Source: Phytoseiulus persimilis
Lineage: Eukaryota; Arthropoda; Arachnida; Mesostigmata; Phytoseiidae
Length of the DNA stretch: 64,000 nt
Direction: 5' to 3'
NCBI GenBank assembly: GCA_037576195.1
Contig: CM075104.1
Span: 1,556,775 to 1,620,774 of the forward strand
Every line of letters begins with the position of its first letter. Position 1 is the first letter of the stretch. The notes beneath the pieces are model-generated. The model was not told the DNA's origin. It saw only the letters and a list, made by a program, of their open reading frames with translations, and did not search any database. A program made the translations under genes and the position numbers. Below are positions 32,763-46,900 of the stretch, piece after piece.

Positions 32763-34455
32763 GTGGATCTCTCACAATCGTCTCATCTCCAACCGGACGC
32801 AGTAGTTAAGTCCCTCTGGATAGTTCACTTGATCATCCAAGTCCGTACCCGTTCCCCTTAACGCAAGGAGATGTCGATTGCCTGTGTCGCCCAATCAGCA
32901 TTTGTGTGTCCAAGTCGGCCCCTCGAAACGGACGAAGAGTTCCTGTGTGGTTCTTTTCGAAACGGATTCCAGAACAAGCTCGCCAATTAAGTCCTCAAGT
33001 TCATTCAGATGGCCCTTTTTCAGGGCGGCGCGACGTCAGCATTTAAGCACTCTCCGGACCGACGTGCGTAGCTCTGTTTAGAACGAAGAGCTGGTCATCG
33101 TGTCTGAAAGTCAGGAGATGGCTCTCCTGATTCCATGCCGAAGCCACCCTTTGTCGTATTCGAATGTAGCCGAGGGGGCCTGCCGGTCCACATAGGACGC
33201 CGGAGGAAATTGGTCCAGGCAGGGTCCCGAAGCCAGTTGTCATTGCTTTACGAAGCTCTGGTAGGCAATCAGTTGGTTGGTGGTAGATTTTTATGCAGCG
33301 TTGCATGTGGTGAATGGCAACGAGGGCTTCCCAAATGGAAGTCGAGCTGAGCTCAGACAACGGAAGCCGAGTTCAAAAGGGTTCATGAGGCAATGTTGAG
33401 CCGAACTCCCATCGGACAGCTCAGTTGCATGCCCATTGGGGAGTTCGGTTTGTTACTCTACAAGAGGACTCCAGGGCGATGCTCTCAACACCACTTCCGG
33501 TTGAGCTCACGAGGCGGAAAACTCGTGGTCTCGTGTAGTCTGTCAGCGGCTCCGTTCCCAAGAGACTTTGTTGCCTCTGTGCGGAATGAGCTGACGCAAT
33601 CGATTCCTAAGTGAATAATCAGAGCGACCCGAGCGGCATTCCTCATTCCTCGGAGATATCGATGTGACTTCCAGCACGATAACAAGAATTCTGTCCCAAT
33701 CAACCGATGCAAAATCACAGTAAACAATACGTTCTCATTGGTAACGAAACAACAGAGCTGAAGACGGTCCTATAGCGAGTCACGTGATAATCGAAAATTG
33801 AGCGCTACTCGCTCTCGGAGCTCAGACGGACAGCGGAAGGGATCGTCACAAGCTCTGTCCGGCTAGTTTCCGATCTTTTTCATGAAGTCTGTTGCTCCAT
33901 CGCTCCAATGCCCAATCATTGGAGCACTCAAGCTTGATGATCTGGAACGAAGCGGCAACGTGCTCTGCATTCGCCGAGACCAGAAGCACCGTGGTGAATG
34001 CTTGGTTAACCGCACGCTGTATCCGGGACTAACATATGCGGGACTGGCTGGCTTAAGGTGATTAACGTCGGAACCGGCTTATACAACTCAGCTAGGAGTC
34101 TTGTGAACGAGAAACTTCCCGCGTGAGGAGTCTATGATGCCGACCTTGACTTTTCCCCAGCGAGTGACCCCTCGTGTAACTCACTTCCGCACAGGAAGAG
34201 CCAACACGATGGTGGACTGTCTTCGCCCTCTCGCATAAGTGTGGAGCGCAATTCGAATTCCGTGTGCGCGAGACTTTCAGGTGTCCGCGGCGGAGTTGCA
34301 ACATTTCGCACCCTGGTCGAACCCACTTCGGAATATCACCTGATTGCCCACCGGATCCGGCTGCGCATGGATTGGATTAAACTCTTGAGTCCGGGCACAA
34401 AGCCCGATAATTGTCAGCGGAAGTCATGTCTTGGGTCAGCTGTTCTGTAACGTTA
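32763..34455. other. No recognisable gene
   Basis: Nothing identifiable apart from a small perfect-stem hairpin, CCGAACTCCC...GGGAGTTCGG, at about 33400-33450. Confidence 0.4.
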
Positions 34456-34463
34456 TTTACAGT

Positions 34464-35298
34464 TGGACCTTGCAGCGGTTTTCAACCGCGGTCTGAAAAC
34501 CGCAATGGATATCGGTAAAATGACCGCAAGCTGCGCGGTTATTATCCGCGGTTTTCAGGTGCGCGGACCTTCGTTTTTTTCAGCGCGTTTCGGGGTATTA
34601 GCCTCGTCACCGCTCCTCCTCATTGTTGCGAGAGCCGACGAAGCATGGCATGGTCAGGCACCTCTCGATTCCAGCTCGACATGCCTTCAATCGGCTTGTC
34701 AATCGCAAGCCTCCAGTTCAGGGAATGGGAGACGAGTATTCGCTCTCTTCGTAACAGGAGGAGGAACAGGACCTCTCCTTGAACGGTGGCGATAAATTCT
34801 ACGATCGATTCAACCGGAGCGCAGAATCAGCGTGCTCCGATTTTTGCTGGGTGAGAAACGAGCATGTCTGGAGGCAAGCACGCTTGACGAAAATTTCATC
34901 TTGGAGAGTTCCCATCCCTGGATCAAAGAAAAAAGACAGGTAGATGGAATCGAATCGCCTCTCAACCGCAATATGCGGCTTTGTGATACCTGAAAGGAAA
35001 CGACCAAGTGACGAGCTTCCGTAGAGGGGGTCCGCGATAACAGCGAAAAATCTTGAGTGGTCAACTAGCCTGAGGGCCAGGAGCCGTGTCAGAACTTCAT
35101 GAACTGAAAACATCTCGCGTCTTATCTGATGAAGCCTTGTGTTGTTCATTCTCACATTCGGAACCGTTCATTCGAGCTTGAAACGTCGAAACTCATTTTT
35201 CGCGGCCAATGTTGGTTTTCAAACGCGGATTCAGGATTTGGATTTGGGATCAACTGCAAACCGCGCTTTTCGCTGATTGCGATTTTTCGCGAGGTCTA
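34464..35298. mobile_element. hAT-type foldback, 835 bp, 6/8 TSD
   Basis: Ends TGGACCTTGC (34464) and GCGAGGTCTA (to 35298; reverse complement TAGACCTCGC). Flanks TTTACAGT and GTTACAGA share TTACAG (6 of 8). The left arm is rich in GCGGTTTTCAACCGCGG and GAAAACCGCA motifs (34472-34560), and the right arm has AAACGCGG, AAACCGCGC and TTTTCGC motifs inverted (35195-35290). It resembles the 18.4-kb element in terminal bases and in using an AACCGCGG core, but the copies differ throughout the interior. Confidence 0.65.
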
Positions 35299-35306
35299 GT
35301 TACAGA

Positions 35307-38300
35307 CACGAAGGGCTGACAAGGAGCGTAGACTAAGTGTCCCCTGCCGATTTTCATGATACATGGATGGTCATGTAGGGTGCGTCAGGGGTGACATAAA
35401 GGCGCGTGTGACTCTTCCCCGTACGGCCCTGAGGCCTCAATTCGTAAAATCATCATCATAGCGTCCATTAGCCCCACTCTGAAGTTACATCCTCATGCTT
35501 TCTCGGTCTCGAACGGGTGGTAATCGACAGTAAGATGATCCTTACCGACCCGGCCGTATGCGTCAAGTCGGGAGACGTCATTCGAAAAAGAGGAGTACCG
35601 ATTTAGTATTCACTCAGTGACAGCCCGAAAAACAGAACGGATATTATGAGGTCGAAGGGACCTATTGCATCTCCGCACGGAAAAACACCAAGTTCATGAC
35701 CCATCGACACCAAGAGAACGTCGGAGAAATCCAAAACCAAGCAATGGAGATGGTTCTCAACACTCAGGATAACGTCGTGCTTCACTTCGATCAGGCTAAG
35801 GTTTTCAATATGGGCTACTTTCCCATTCTTTGAATGCGTTCGTTGTGAGCGGGTCCTCCGTGTAAAATGTTTCTTCGTAAATCATAATAACCACAAAGGT
35901 TTTGCTTGATTCGAAACTCTCACTGAATCCATCCACAGAGCTCCTTCTGCTTCATCCCATATCATCCGTTCCGTTTTCAGGCTGTAACAAGACTGCTCGC
36001 GGGGTTCGGAAGCTCGCTCTTTCCTGTAACCTCCGAGTTCGACAATCTCAACCGAGTTCCACTTATCACCGTCGTAATAAACGCTTCGTGATATTTCCCA
36101 TTGAATGCTAGCGCTTTCTGAGCTCTCAGAATAAGTTCGGCTCCTGGAACTTGTTCCTGTGAGCCCGCCAACAGCTCGGAGTCGCCGTTCTAGCCGTTGG
36201 AATTAAGCCGTCTGCGGGACGGGTCTGCACACACGGAAGACCGCGGGTTCCCGCTGGAACAGCGAGTTCCGCCAGCCGTGCGGCGTCTGGGCGTCCCAAG
36301 ACCATACGTGGTAAGCGTTTTGGAGCGGGCATTTGGACTCGGAGAATATCTTTCATCTGTTCGCGGCATTCCAATGCTGCAGATGGCTATAGCAGCTCGC
36401 TTACGTCCCCGAGATATTCAATGAGCTTCATGAGCTGAGCCTGAGTCGGTGCTTCGAAATCCATATGCCGCAGTTCCCGGGACCCCGGCCCGGGAATGAC
36501 TGTACGTGCTTCTCACAAGCGAGCGTCTTCGCGATCCCGGGCGTTGTTTGATGGGGATTCAAATAGCTTCTCAGAAGTTCTCACAGGGGAATCGTCGGTT
36601 TCATGAGAACCGCCACGTGGCCTGAATAAAGGCAACCGTAACGAGGAATACCGCTTCGAAAATTGAGTTCGGTGCGGCGCGACCTGGGCTCTTGAACTAG
36701 GCAATGTTGGGAACTCCGACAGATTCCACTCGGAACGATGGAGGGAGATGTAATCGAAGCCCTAGTAATTCTTCGAGTCGCAGACGCTTCAAAGTTGTCG
36801 ACCGAGGGAAGATCAACCCGCCGAAACCCGAGTTCCCTATTCTCATTCCTTCAAAGAGTGGAGAGGATTCTCCGGCGTTGATCGAATCCGAAGGAGGGCT
36901 GTCCTCGCCGATACTTTCTTCTGCGAACCTGCGAGGCAAATCGTCGCTCAACTCTGTCCCGTAGACGACGAAGTTCTGTGGCGCAAGGAAGCAAGGCAGC
37001 AGCCATCTTTCGTAGCTTCAGCCGCGACGTCTCGTGCAAAGCCGGGTTCACCGATCGTCTTTTTTGCGCCGCTCTCCAAGACGGCACCCAACGATCGAGC
37101 ACCGAGGCATTGTCTCGCAAGACTGGTGTCTCGGGACATGACAAGGTAACTCTCGATGTTGACGTCGAGAATCCTCGCTGACCCATGGCATTCTCTTGGG
37201 GAGCTCCTCATACACCGTCGACTCGAGAGTCCAACAGGTTGGACATGACGCCAATAACAGCAGTCGATCCGATAAGTGGGGAGCGCTCTTCCGCTGTTGG
37301 AGTTCGTCTCTCCCTGCTCAATTCCACATATCTACACCATTGTTGTCAGCAGGTCGCACAGATATGTACAGACAACGAACTGTTGTGTTGCTCGGGCTTC
37401 CCTGGGCCTTGGCAGAATCGAACGGAATCAAATTACTAGAGTTAATTTTGCGTTGGTGAGAGAATACCAGGATCGAATATGTTCCGTCTTGTGACTTTAT
37501 CGTCGAGATGTATCTTTTTGTCTGATGAGCTCGTGAAGACTAAATCTCGCCACTCGCAGATAATAAGTAGGATGTGTGGGCGCGTGGAGTCAGATCCGTC
37601 TCGGTAGAGCTCCTTCTAAGTAAAAACCTCTAGGCGCCCATGAGAGTTTCCTTGAAACTTTTGAATAATCCATAGATTCTACTAACCTGTTTTTTGCCAC
37701 AATCTGGAGGGGTTTCCGAGCTGTGTTCTGCGCTCAGCTCATAAATGTTTTGGGCCCGAATCCCCAGGAAACATTGATCAACATCTGATGAAGGCTTCAA
37801 CTCCGATTTACGAAACAAGAGGTGCTTCCTTCCCCGTTTTGAGCGCTTCGAGCGGGGCACTGCGGGACACGAAAACACGTTGCCCCAACAACCAATGAAG
37901 AGCCCCGTGTACTTCTGTTGTTTCAAAACTCCCCAAATAGGCCTCCAACTGTAGACGTCCTCATGTTAGGGGCCGTCCCTATGTTGACTCCACCGGTCTC
38001 AGACTTCCGGACATCCTCCTGGGTTCGCAGGAGGACTTTCTCAAGGTTCCAGTTCAGGAAATCAGCTAGCGAAATTATTCTTTGTTGCGCGAGGATATAC
38101 TGTTGAGAGCTGCTCACTTCATCCGAATCGAGACGGAAGAATCGGATGGTTCCTCCTTCGGTTACCGCTGATACAGTACAGGGCAACGGGCTCGTTCCGG
38201 TCGTGACCCTGATTTCGAGATTGTGCTATCAAAATTCATGCAGCGAGATCTTGCACTGACTTGTACCGTGACTTGTCTGACTGATGTTACACAGAACTCT

Positions 38301-39088
38301 AGATGTTTCGTCCCATCTCATTTCATAGCTGTCAATGTCACTTGTATCCTCTCATTGCCTCAATGAACAATCGCATCCTCGCATTCCAGAGAAACTTCGT
38401 CCCACGATGCCGCATTCCAACTAGCCCTTACATGAGAGGGAGCGCTTCCGTGGTTTCGAGACTCTGGAGACTTCCCTCTCGTGAGGAAGAGATGGTGTCT
38501 TGTTCGGAGTCCCGGTGCTTCGATGAATGCGGCAGGAATTGAGCGGGAGCAGATCCCAGCGGAGGCCGGTCTTGGTGTCGTAGCTTACATAACTGACGCC
38601 GAGCAACCGTCCACCGCACACGAGTCTTACGACGTTAAATTTACGGCTCCTCGATCGCTCGGTTTTGGTCGATAATAATTACTCTTTTCGTCATTCGTGT
38701 CATTATTCAATTTATTTTGTTAACGATAGACACTATCTACGACCACTCTTGATCAAAAGCCGATTCTAGCGACCAAGAAGAAAGGTGAACTATGGGGAAC
38801 CCGAAGAGAGAACTCGAATGCAGGATGAGACTTGAGCGTAGTGAAATTCGCACTCGTAGAGGAACGAGGTCGCCTGAATCCAAGATCTTCTGACGACTTC
38901 TCCTTCTTTCGTATACAGCTCCGACAAATAACTTGGGAGATTGGTGTTTCCAGTTATGTTTTCAGTCAGAAGAGTGGTCCCTCTCTCTCAGATTTTGGGG
39001 TCGCTTTAGTTAACTGGGAAATTTCAGGCGACTGGGAAACCGTTTTATCTTATGAAGATTCGGCTTTTCTCAACAGACTGCTCCACCG
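35307..39088. other. No recognisable gene
   Basis: About 3.8 kb without a recognisable motif, element end or repeat. Overlapping short frames on both strands at 36.7-37.5 kb show no domain. Confidence 0.4.
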
Positions 39089-39198
39089 CGGTCAACTATG
39101 GTAGATATGAACCTTGAGTGTCTGCGGTTTGTAATTGCGATTGCGAAATTCCTATTTTCCAACCGCGGCTTTCACAACATGCTGTGATTCATATGGTC
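39089..39198. repeat. Fragment resembling AACCGCGG foldback arm
   Basis: Contains CACCGCGGTCAAC, TCTGCGGTTTG, TTGCGATTGCG and TTCCAACCGCGGCTTTC, and reaches ATATGGTCTA, which resembles the TAGACC-type terminus at 35298. No opposite arm was found, so it may be a solo arm. Confidence 0.4.
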
Positions 39199-40229
39199 TA
39201 AATATGACCCCTGCCAAGTTGTGGGCGCGATTCCAGGCGGGTAAATGAGATGAGCGCCAGTTGACTTCAGAGGTGGAAAAAGAATCGTCGAATCGGCTCC
39301 TGTCATCTGTGAGTCTTCTGGAATCAGCTCCTCTTAAAAGTTACCGGCGCTTTCCCACGAGAGAGGGCCCGAGGGCTGACCTCAGGGGTTTATGGCTTTG
39401 GTTGCCCCTTCCCCAATTGGCATCCGATTCTCGTTGCGGCGAGCTGTTTGTAGGTGGAATCGAGAGGGACCTGCCAATTCTTCATTCCTTGGCATCGGTT
39501 CAGAGTTAGCGTTTTCTTGGCCGGTCCTCTCAGGTACCATGGATGAAGTGTAGGGAAAGTCGAACGAGCTCTGAAAATTACGATCTGATTCTTGAAATCC
39601 GAAAAAAATATGCGCCCTCCCAAGAGCTCTCCATCGAAGAAAAATTGTCAGGATCGGATGAGTTTACCCGTAACACAGCTCAAAACACGAAGGCCACCGT
39701 AATGACAACTCACTCTCCCGTCCTACCATCTTTCGTAAAGTATTTCGCAGTTGATGATCTTCAGATGGCTTGCAAATATACAGCCTCTTCGCCTCCAGTT
39801 GAACTTTCGCATGTGTCGGATTCTGAGATGCGATTTTCATTCACTAAGCTTGAGAAGAGGAACGCACGAAGAGTATTCGACTAGAAGTTTCGGAAATGTG
39901 GACTCTTCGTTCCAGGATACGAACACTTGACCTCGTCCAGCCTCGAAATATCTGGGATAACTCGTAGAATGTGTCATGGAACATCTGAGAATAGGACCTC
40001 AATTTGAAGGGTAGGGAACATGGGGATGTCGTCTCTTCTCCCGTAAGTCCTTCCCGGAAAAAATGAGGGGCTGACGTCCTGCATTATGTATTGAGAGCGA
40101 GTGAATTCAACCTTGACAGAGTTTCGAATCTCCTACGAAATCGGAAATGAACTCGCCCGAGGGGTTTTTTGATACACGGAAGGCCTCGATTCCAATGAAG
40201 AGTCGACTACTTTGAGAACACAAAGAATT
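39199..40229. other. No secure gene; one weak frame
   Basis: A 113-codon plus frame (39543-39884) contains YAPSQELSIEEKLSG, which is loosely reminiscent of the piggyBac (I/V)DExL catalytic context. The following residues do not fit that family, so I do not call it. Confidence 0.25.
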
Positions 40230-40740
40230 CCCCTGTATGAGGTTATTCCGGGGTGTAAATTTTCTGGAAGTGGAGCAAGGAACTGAGAGGGAGAGATCCC
40301 GGAACCACCCCTCCAGACTCGGAGAAGTATGGTAACATTGGTCCCGGAACCACCCCTCCAGACTTGGAAAAGTATGGTAACATTGGTTCCGGAATCACCC
40401 CTCCAGACTTGGAAAAGTGTGGTCACATTGGTCCCGGAATCACCCCTCCAGACTTGGAAAAGTGTGGTCACATTGGTCCCGGAATCACCCCTCCAGACTT
40501 GAAGAAGTATGGTAACATTGGTTCCGGAATCACCTCTCCAGACTTGGAAAAGTGTGGTCACATTGGTCCCGGAATCACCCCTCCAGACTTGGAAAAGTGT
40601 GGTCACATTGGTCCCGGAATCACCCCTCCAGACTCGAAGAAGTATGGTCACATTGGTCCCGGGAGCACCCCCATGTATTTCAGGAGGAGTGCGGACAAAC
40701 TGACAAACCAACTGACAGACGAATCGAATTATATATAGTA
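40230..40740 (+). repeat. Minisatellite element: R remnant, array, flank
   Basis: A short R remnant (GGGGTGTAAAT...GTGGAGC near 40249) is followed by about eight 45-bp units at 40290-40670, reading ATTGGTCCCGGAATCACCCC. The conserved flank CAGGAGGAGTGCGGACAAAC follows, ending ATATATAGTA (40671-40740). A private unit variant, GGAAAAGTGTGGTCAC, dominates. It has the same order and orientation as the 2.8-3.7-kb copy, so this is an independent insertion of the same composite element. The 234-codon minus and 124-codon plus frames are artefacts of the period. Confidence 0.85.
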
Positions 40741-43368
40741 CGGATCGTAAATAATGGAGCATTCCGTTCTCACAGGAAACGGTTGAGGGGAGGTCTATCG
40801 GCGAGCGACCCTCGCCTCTACCCCGTAACCTTCCCATCGTGATGCCTCAAATCGATTCATTCGTCCGGAATACGGCATCCACTCGAAAGAAAGGAAACGC
40901 ACAATGCTATCCTCCCGCATGGCTCGAGTGCGGCCGACATTCAGCGTCACGGGCTCGGAGTTCTCGGTCATCGCACTGGTTGGAGTCTCCATCAATTTGG
41001 TCTGAAAACGACTGCTGCGACTAAGATTGCCTCTTATCGTCCCCTAAAGTTTACTTCGTTGTCAGAGATCTACGTCTGCAGACGCACAGTGGATTCCGCG
41101 TCATGCGGGAATGAGGGGCCCAACGCTTCGCTTGATCGACTTTGATCCGCGATTCCGCGACCTCACAACTCCCGGTGTCGTTTGAGGTGGCGAACTATGG
41201 ATAACTCGCTTTGATCGAAGCCAACCACGACTCGACTCCTATTGATAGTGTTCCAGCTTCGCATGGTCTCGAATCCGAAGTGGAAAGATAACTGTCGCTG
41301 CGATGAGTTGCCTTCCGGCCAAAAGAACCTCGTCTTCCTCGCAGGCTCAACTGGCGAGCACATGGAGCTTTTACTGTCCAACTCGAGCCGCGAATCGCTG
41401 GCCATGTCGGGATATCGTTAATTATCTTTGCCTCGATCACGCTGAAAATTCTGGTTCGTGTTCCTGCGTCAGCAGCATTAATTCACTGGAATTCCACAGA
41501 AGCCAAACTGATTCAACAGAAAGCTTGTTCAAGTATCTCCATGACGGCCGGTGTCATTCTCCCGGTTGAACACGAAAGAAACTGAATTTTTCGGAGTGGA
41601 ATATCGGAAACTTTAGACAGGCGTTAGTGCTCATGAGGGACATGACATCCGGAAAAGTCGAACATTTTTCACCAGACAGTCATGGTGGGTGCGCGAGGAG
41701 GACAGCCAGGATTCTAGCACGCAAGTCTATACTAGCAGGTCTTTGAATCGCTGAATGGGTCACTAGCGATGAGGCTCGATTTCAAGGCCTGATCAGCGAA
41801 AAGGTTGGACCCAATTGAGCCTCTCCATTGTCAATACCTATCGACAGTCTTACTCGGCTTCATCATTGCCCTGTATCTGTTCGGCGTGCCCAGGACGTGA
41901 GCTGAGATTTCTGGAGACAAGTGAAGTCTCGGTTTTAGGAGAAAAATTCCGTTCCTAGCAGAGAAAGATAGATTGTTCGCGACGGGAAGCAAACGTGCTA
42001 CGTGCTGGCTACTCAAGCTGCCTTCGAGTTCTCTTTTCTTACGTTCCGTAACTTCTGAAGCACAGACCTGTCGCCGACACCACCCGTGTCGGCTATCAAC
42101 TGTCCCTAGAGCGACCACTGACAATGAGTACACCTCAGTTTACAGCGCCCGGCAATAGAGCTCCTCGACAGTTTGAGCACGAGAGGCCTCCCAGCCTAAC
42201 CGTAGAGTTACTGACCGTGAGGGAGAACCCCGAGAATCACTCTTGAAGTCCAGCGGACGGAGACGTGTGTCTTTCCATTGGTACGGCTCACGCAGGAAGA
42301 AGCGTTTACAAGTTATACGCTCTCGAAGCGGTTAAAACCGTTGGTCCTGGCGCTAAAATTTGGCAGAAGCCTGTTGATCAGTTTATGCATGAGTCATGCC
42401 ATAACAGATTGATGGTAGATGTGGAATGATCAATGCCTCAACCTATACGCTCCCCTCATTATGGCTGAGGTAGTTCAGAATCGTAGTTCAGCATATTCGA
42501 GCAGGACTTTTGAGCCTCCTCGACGAAGTTCGCTCGAACGCTGGCAGACCATGGCAATAACGAACTGCGGCAATGAAGGGCCACGCTGTCAGCATGAGCC
42601 AAGATGAGCTCGGTACAGGATTAGACCGCGACGGCAAAGCTACGAGCGTCGCTTGCGAGTGCAAGTCAGTTACAGTATTTTACGTTGTGGCGAGGCATTC
42701 CGTGTTGGATTTTCGCATAAATCTCATCAGATGTGTTTGCTCCTGCCCTCGTTGGGAGAAAACAACGTCCTATGCCTGCATACCATCCGCAGATTTTTTC
42801 CAGTTCATCCAGTCCAGTTTCGAGGCAGGCTCAACAATCCGATCAATCTGGTAGCTCAGACAGTCGTGAAGTTGGATTCATCGGTTCTGCTCCCCGATCC
42901 TATCTTCAGGAAGTCCAGGCACATTTCAGTTCAGATGACTAGCTGATCTTGTGCATCGGATAGAGTCACGCTGTCGATTCGGAAGTCCTCGTATGTACTA
43001 ATCGCAATCACTTTCCTAAAGGTCTTCCGAGCGGTTAAAAACAGGAGAAGGCTCCGAAAATGTCGCATCGCCTTGTACTCCGGCTACATCGTGTTCTTGT
43101 TGCTCACTATTGCCGTAACATGTTTGTTTAGAGACACAATACTGTCTCAGATGGCTCGTTTGACGAAAACACGAATCCCAGCTAGCTCGACGACTAGAAC
43201 CAAAACCTCCCCGATCACACACAAGCGGCTAGCCGTCAGCCCAGAGCCCCGGCTAGCCCGCCATGAGGAGGATATTCCCGGGAATAAAAGTTGCTTTTGA
43301 GTATCCGAGATGGGACATCGGTTTCAATTTCCTAGCTCGCGCAGTGCATGATGAGACTTTTGTACTGA
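40741..43368. other. No recognisable gene
   Basis: About 2.6 kb with no motif or element end identified; only overlapping short frames. Confidence 0.4.
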
Positions 43369-43902
43369 GGACTGGCGTTTCAAGCCCGGAAACATAGACA
43401 TTCGCCGTCTCGGTACATTCGAGCCCGGGGAAAATCAAAGCCCGAGGTACATACTTAGCCCAGCAGCATTCAGCGCCCGGAAACATTCAGAGCCCAAAAA
43501 CATTTGCAGCCCGTCAACATTTTGAAGTCAGCGTTTCTACAGTGCGGTCGCGGAGCTCGGTTCCCACAACATTGCTTTGAATGGAAGGGGCTCCGCTCGC
43601 TGGAGAGTCTTCGGTTCGCAAAGATAAGACACCGAGAAGCTGTCACGGAATGGACGGGGTAACATTGTATTGAGTCATCAAAAACTTCCCCATTCCCAAA
43701 CACTGTTAGAAAACGGGACTTCGCGAACACCCTGTAAAGAACGATGGACTCAGAGTGTCTTGGAGCTCCATATGTCCCTTGGCTCAAATCCTAGCTTGGA
43801 ACAAAATATCCTAGGTATCTGATTGCCTCATGGCTCTGAATGTTCTCGGGCTCTATTGTACCTGGGCTCCGAATGTTTTTGGGCTCGGAATGACCCACAC
43901 CC
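43369..43902. mobile_element. Foldback element with 17-bp AGCCC repeats
   Basis: The left arm (43369-43520) has units CATTCAGCGCCCGGAAA, CATTCAGAGCCCAAAAA and CATTTGCAGCCCGTCAA, exactly 17 bp each, preceded by diverged units. The right arm (43828-43902) carries the inverted form: GGCTCTGAATGTT, GGGCTCTATTG, GGGCTCCGAATGTTTTT, GGGCTCGGAATG. The 300-bp spacer has no gene. I could not fix the ends or a target duplication. Confidence 0.65.
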
Positions 43903-46900
43903 ATTGTGCTCATGGCCTGTCACTGATGTGCCTGAAAACTGACGCTCTCTCGGCCAAACGGCTCCTCTCCTTCTGCTTGAACATTTAGGGCCATGGTGCC
44001 GAGTCTGATCGCACGATAATTCAACCCCCCCGCGGATGGATTTCAATCTTCCGCAACGACGTATTTCCGCCTGAATGATTCCTCATCGGCATATTTTCGT
44101 TCAACTCGTGCGAACACAGAAGAGCGTGGCTCCAGCGATATTTCGGGGCTGCGTTCTCCTGGCGCTGCGCATACAAGATGGATATTCTCGAAAGCTTCTT
44201 CCCGCCGAGTTTCAACTTGCGGACTCCGTTGGAGGGGCAAGATGGGTTGTCATACGAAGCGTTTTTCGTTATGGGGAGTCGATGAACACTTGTCCTTGCT
44301 CGGAGGTAAAGCGAGGGAGCTAGCCGTAGAATTACTCGACCATTATGTATATGATAACCGTCTTACCAACAACGAACATCTGACATTTACTATGGTTTGA
44401 ATCCTCAGGGGCCCCTCACTCAGGGACCATGCTCAAGCCTTTTGCAAAAAGAACCCGAGAGGAAGTGACTCTGGAAAGGAAAAGAAGTTCGCTCATTCTG
44501 GCGCATGACTCTCTTCTCGGAACAGTCGTAAGTCGACGTCCTCGATGGCATCCCTTGGATGTCCCGTCGTATGATTTTCCCTTGACAGTGCGCATCATCG
44601 CCATGCCTCAAACCCTGGATACTTCCAACTCTCTGACTTTTGTCTCGCTCACTTGTGTCCCAGTCATCCAGGAAGCAGAATATTGCAGCTCGAATGATCG
44701 GACGCGTCGCCAACGAACCGCTTCCGAAGGGGAAGCCAGATATCTGCCACGTAGCCTCACTCGTCCGCAGCAATATTTGATCGAAGCTCTATGCGAATCC
44801 TCGTCGGATTCTTCCGAAAGTATCGCTGGAGCGTCCCCAGTGGGGATCTGACTATACTACAAGCATCATCGAGCCGCTTCTGTGGGCACGGTCCGGCTAC
44901 TCGGGAAGTGTCATCGACTCGGGAGGTATGGTCAGACGAACCACACATTCGAGGAGACACACACTCACTCGGAAGCCCCCTCAGCGATTAGTCTCAACAA
45001 TGTGGCTTGTTTGGATTCAGCCTCTAGCATGGGAAATATGGGAAACTTCCGCACACGGAAATCTCCCAACATTCGATGATCTGCCATTGCTCGGAGGTCC
45101 ACTCAAGTTTTCACGTACTGCATTGCAGAAGGAAGAAGGTATAGCATGAAAGAATAAGAAGAGATGGTGCGGGTGATCCGCAGCCTTCGAGACACAGATC
45201 GATATCCTCAGGAACTTCCATGCCGCCAAATCCTGCTGGAATTATCATCACATAGTAGGTTACTGATATCTGCTTCACTGATACATGGGAAACCTCTTGT
45301 CCGTGTCCTGCGGAGGTTCCCGTATGTGATGAGTACTCACCTCTCCTCGCGTAAACAGATATTCGACGAGCCCCTCTCGCGCATCGATCATCGGGAATCC
45401 TCGGGAGTGCTAATCGAATTCCGTCCGCGATGTCCGTAATCTGAAATGGGAGAATGGGCACGACGTCTACTGCAAGGATGTTACCTCTGAGGGCCTGATT
45501 GTTCCGTCAATCCTTGCTAACAAACACTTTTTTCGTCCTGAATAAATTTTGTACGGGTTTGTAGGGCACGCCTGTCTCACATTCCCTTTTCTCAAAGAGG
45601 ATGTCAACTGAATTGTTGAGATCACCGAGGGCTTCGGGATGACACTCTTGCCCTTGCTGAGAAGATCTTCTGCCTGAAGCTTCTGAGAGACCTCGGAAAG
45701 CTCAAAGAATGGGCGTGATGATATTCCTCCCCTCCAGTGACCGCGGGCCGAGTGCCTGCTGGCCGCTCCAGCTGCGCCTAAAGCATTCGCAACTGCCTCA
45801 GGACGAGCTCCGAGCCATTCGGCATCGAGCTCGTCGAGCTCGACCCCGATCCCAAATTCACGACACAGTTCCTCCCGCGTAAGGCGACCTCGGAGCATCC
45901 AGTAGTTCGACAGACACTCTCCCGATGACCTCCCAGACCAATGGATTCACCCTAAACCACGAATCGCACGACGATCGAGCTTCATGCAAGTTGGGCGATG
46001 ATGTTCCGACACATGCTCTCTCATGCGTTTCGCATGAGCTGAGTCACAGCGAATGTGCAGGAAATGTGGTTGATCTTCTCTGAATCGTGGGTCTCCTGCC
46101 AGGAATGATCTCCCGGAGTCGTGAAGGCTGAAGAATCTCATCTGCATTTCTCAGTAGCTGGATGGCAGCTGAGCGAGCGGAGCTTCCATGAAAATGTCTG
46201 TTGATTGAGATGCTCTTAGTGCTCGACTCCAGTGATCTATGACTCCCCTTCCAGAATGAGCGGAAAAAATGGAAAGTATCAGTTCATGAATGATAAATGA
46301 ATGATTATCACCTGGATTGTCTCGCTTTGCGCCCAGGGTTTGTCTCGAGCTGCGTTCGCACGAGCTGCGGAACGACTCTTACCGGTAATATGGATGACCT
46401 TGCGAATGTTCTCGGTTAGGCAAAATAGAGGAACAGACGTTTCCGAGAACAAGAGAGAGTTCCTTGAAGCGTTTCCAGTGCTGCCCTTGAGACGGCGGGA
46501 TGAGATGAACTCCTTAGTTTGTAGCCTCATTCAGGGTTCGAAGGCCAGGGGACGAGTGCTGAATTAGATGACTTGTTTTGAAGGTTTGAGACACTGCTGA
46601 ATGTAGGATTCCAATTTCTTTCGACCGACTCGTTCGAGGAGAGAGATGAGCCATTTTCCAAAGTATCTGGAACGCTTCTCGTTCTCGACGAATCTCGCAG
46701 TATTGCGGCCATGTTCGAGCTCAAGACCCTGGCACTGTTGCGGCCAGACTGCCCTGGCGGTCTTAGAAGTTATCCAGGCTGATCCTCTCCATCTTTTCTA
46801 TGTGTACAGCTTGTGCTCCAACTCGACGATTCCGGAGCGGAAACCCAAGGGTTCTGCCGGTTGAAGCCGATTGATCACTGTGGAACATCACGATAGAGAG

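Noticed and set aside
37185..37459. Similarity to the 5060-5150 stretch (VDSxVQQV text)
   Set aside because: The match covers only a few residues with indels and neither locus has supporting motifs; could be chance.
39543..39884. piggyBac catalytic core (SIEEKL)
   Set aside because: Only one short motif resembles the family; the following residues do not fit.
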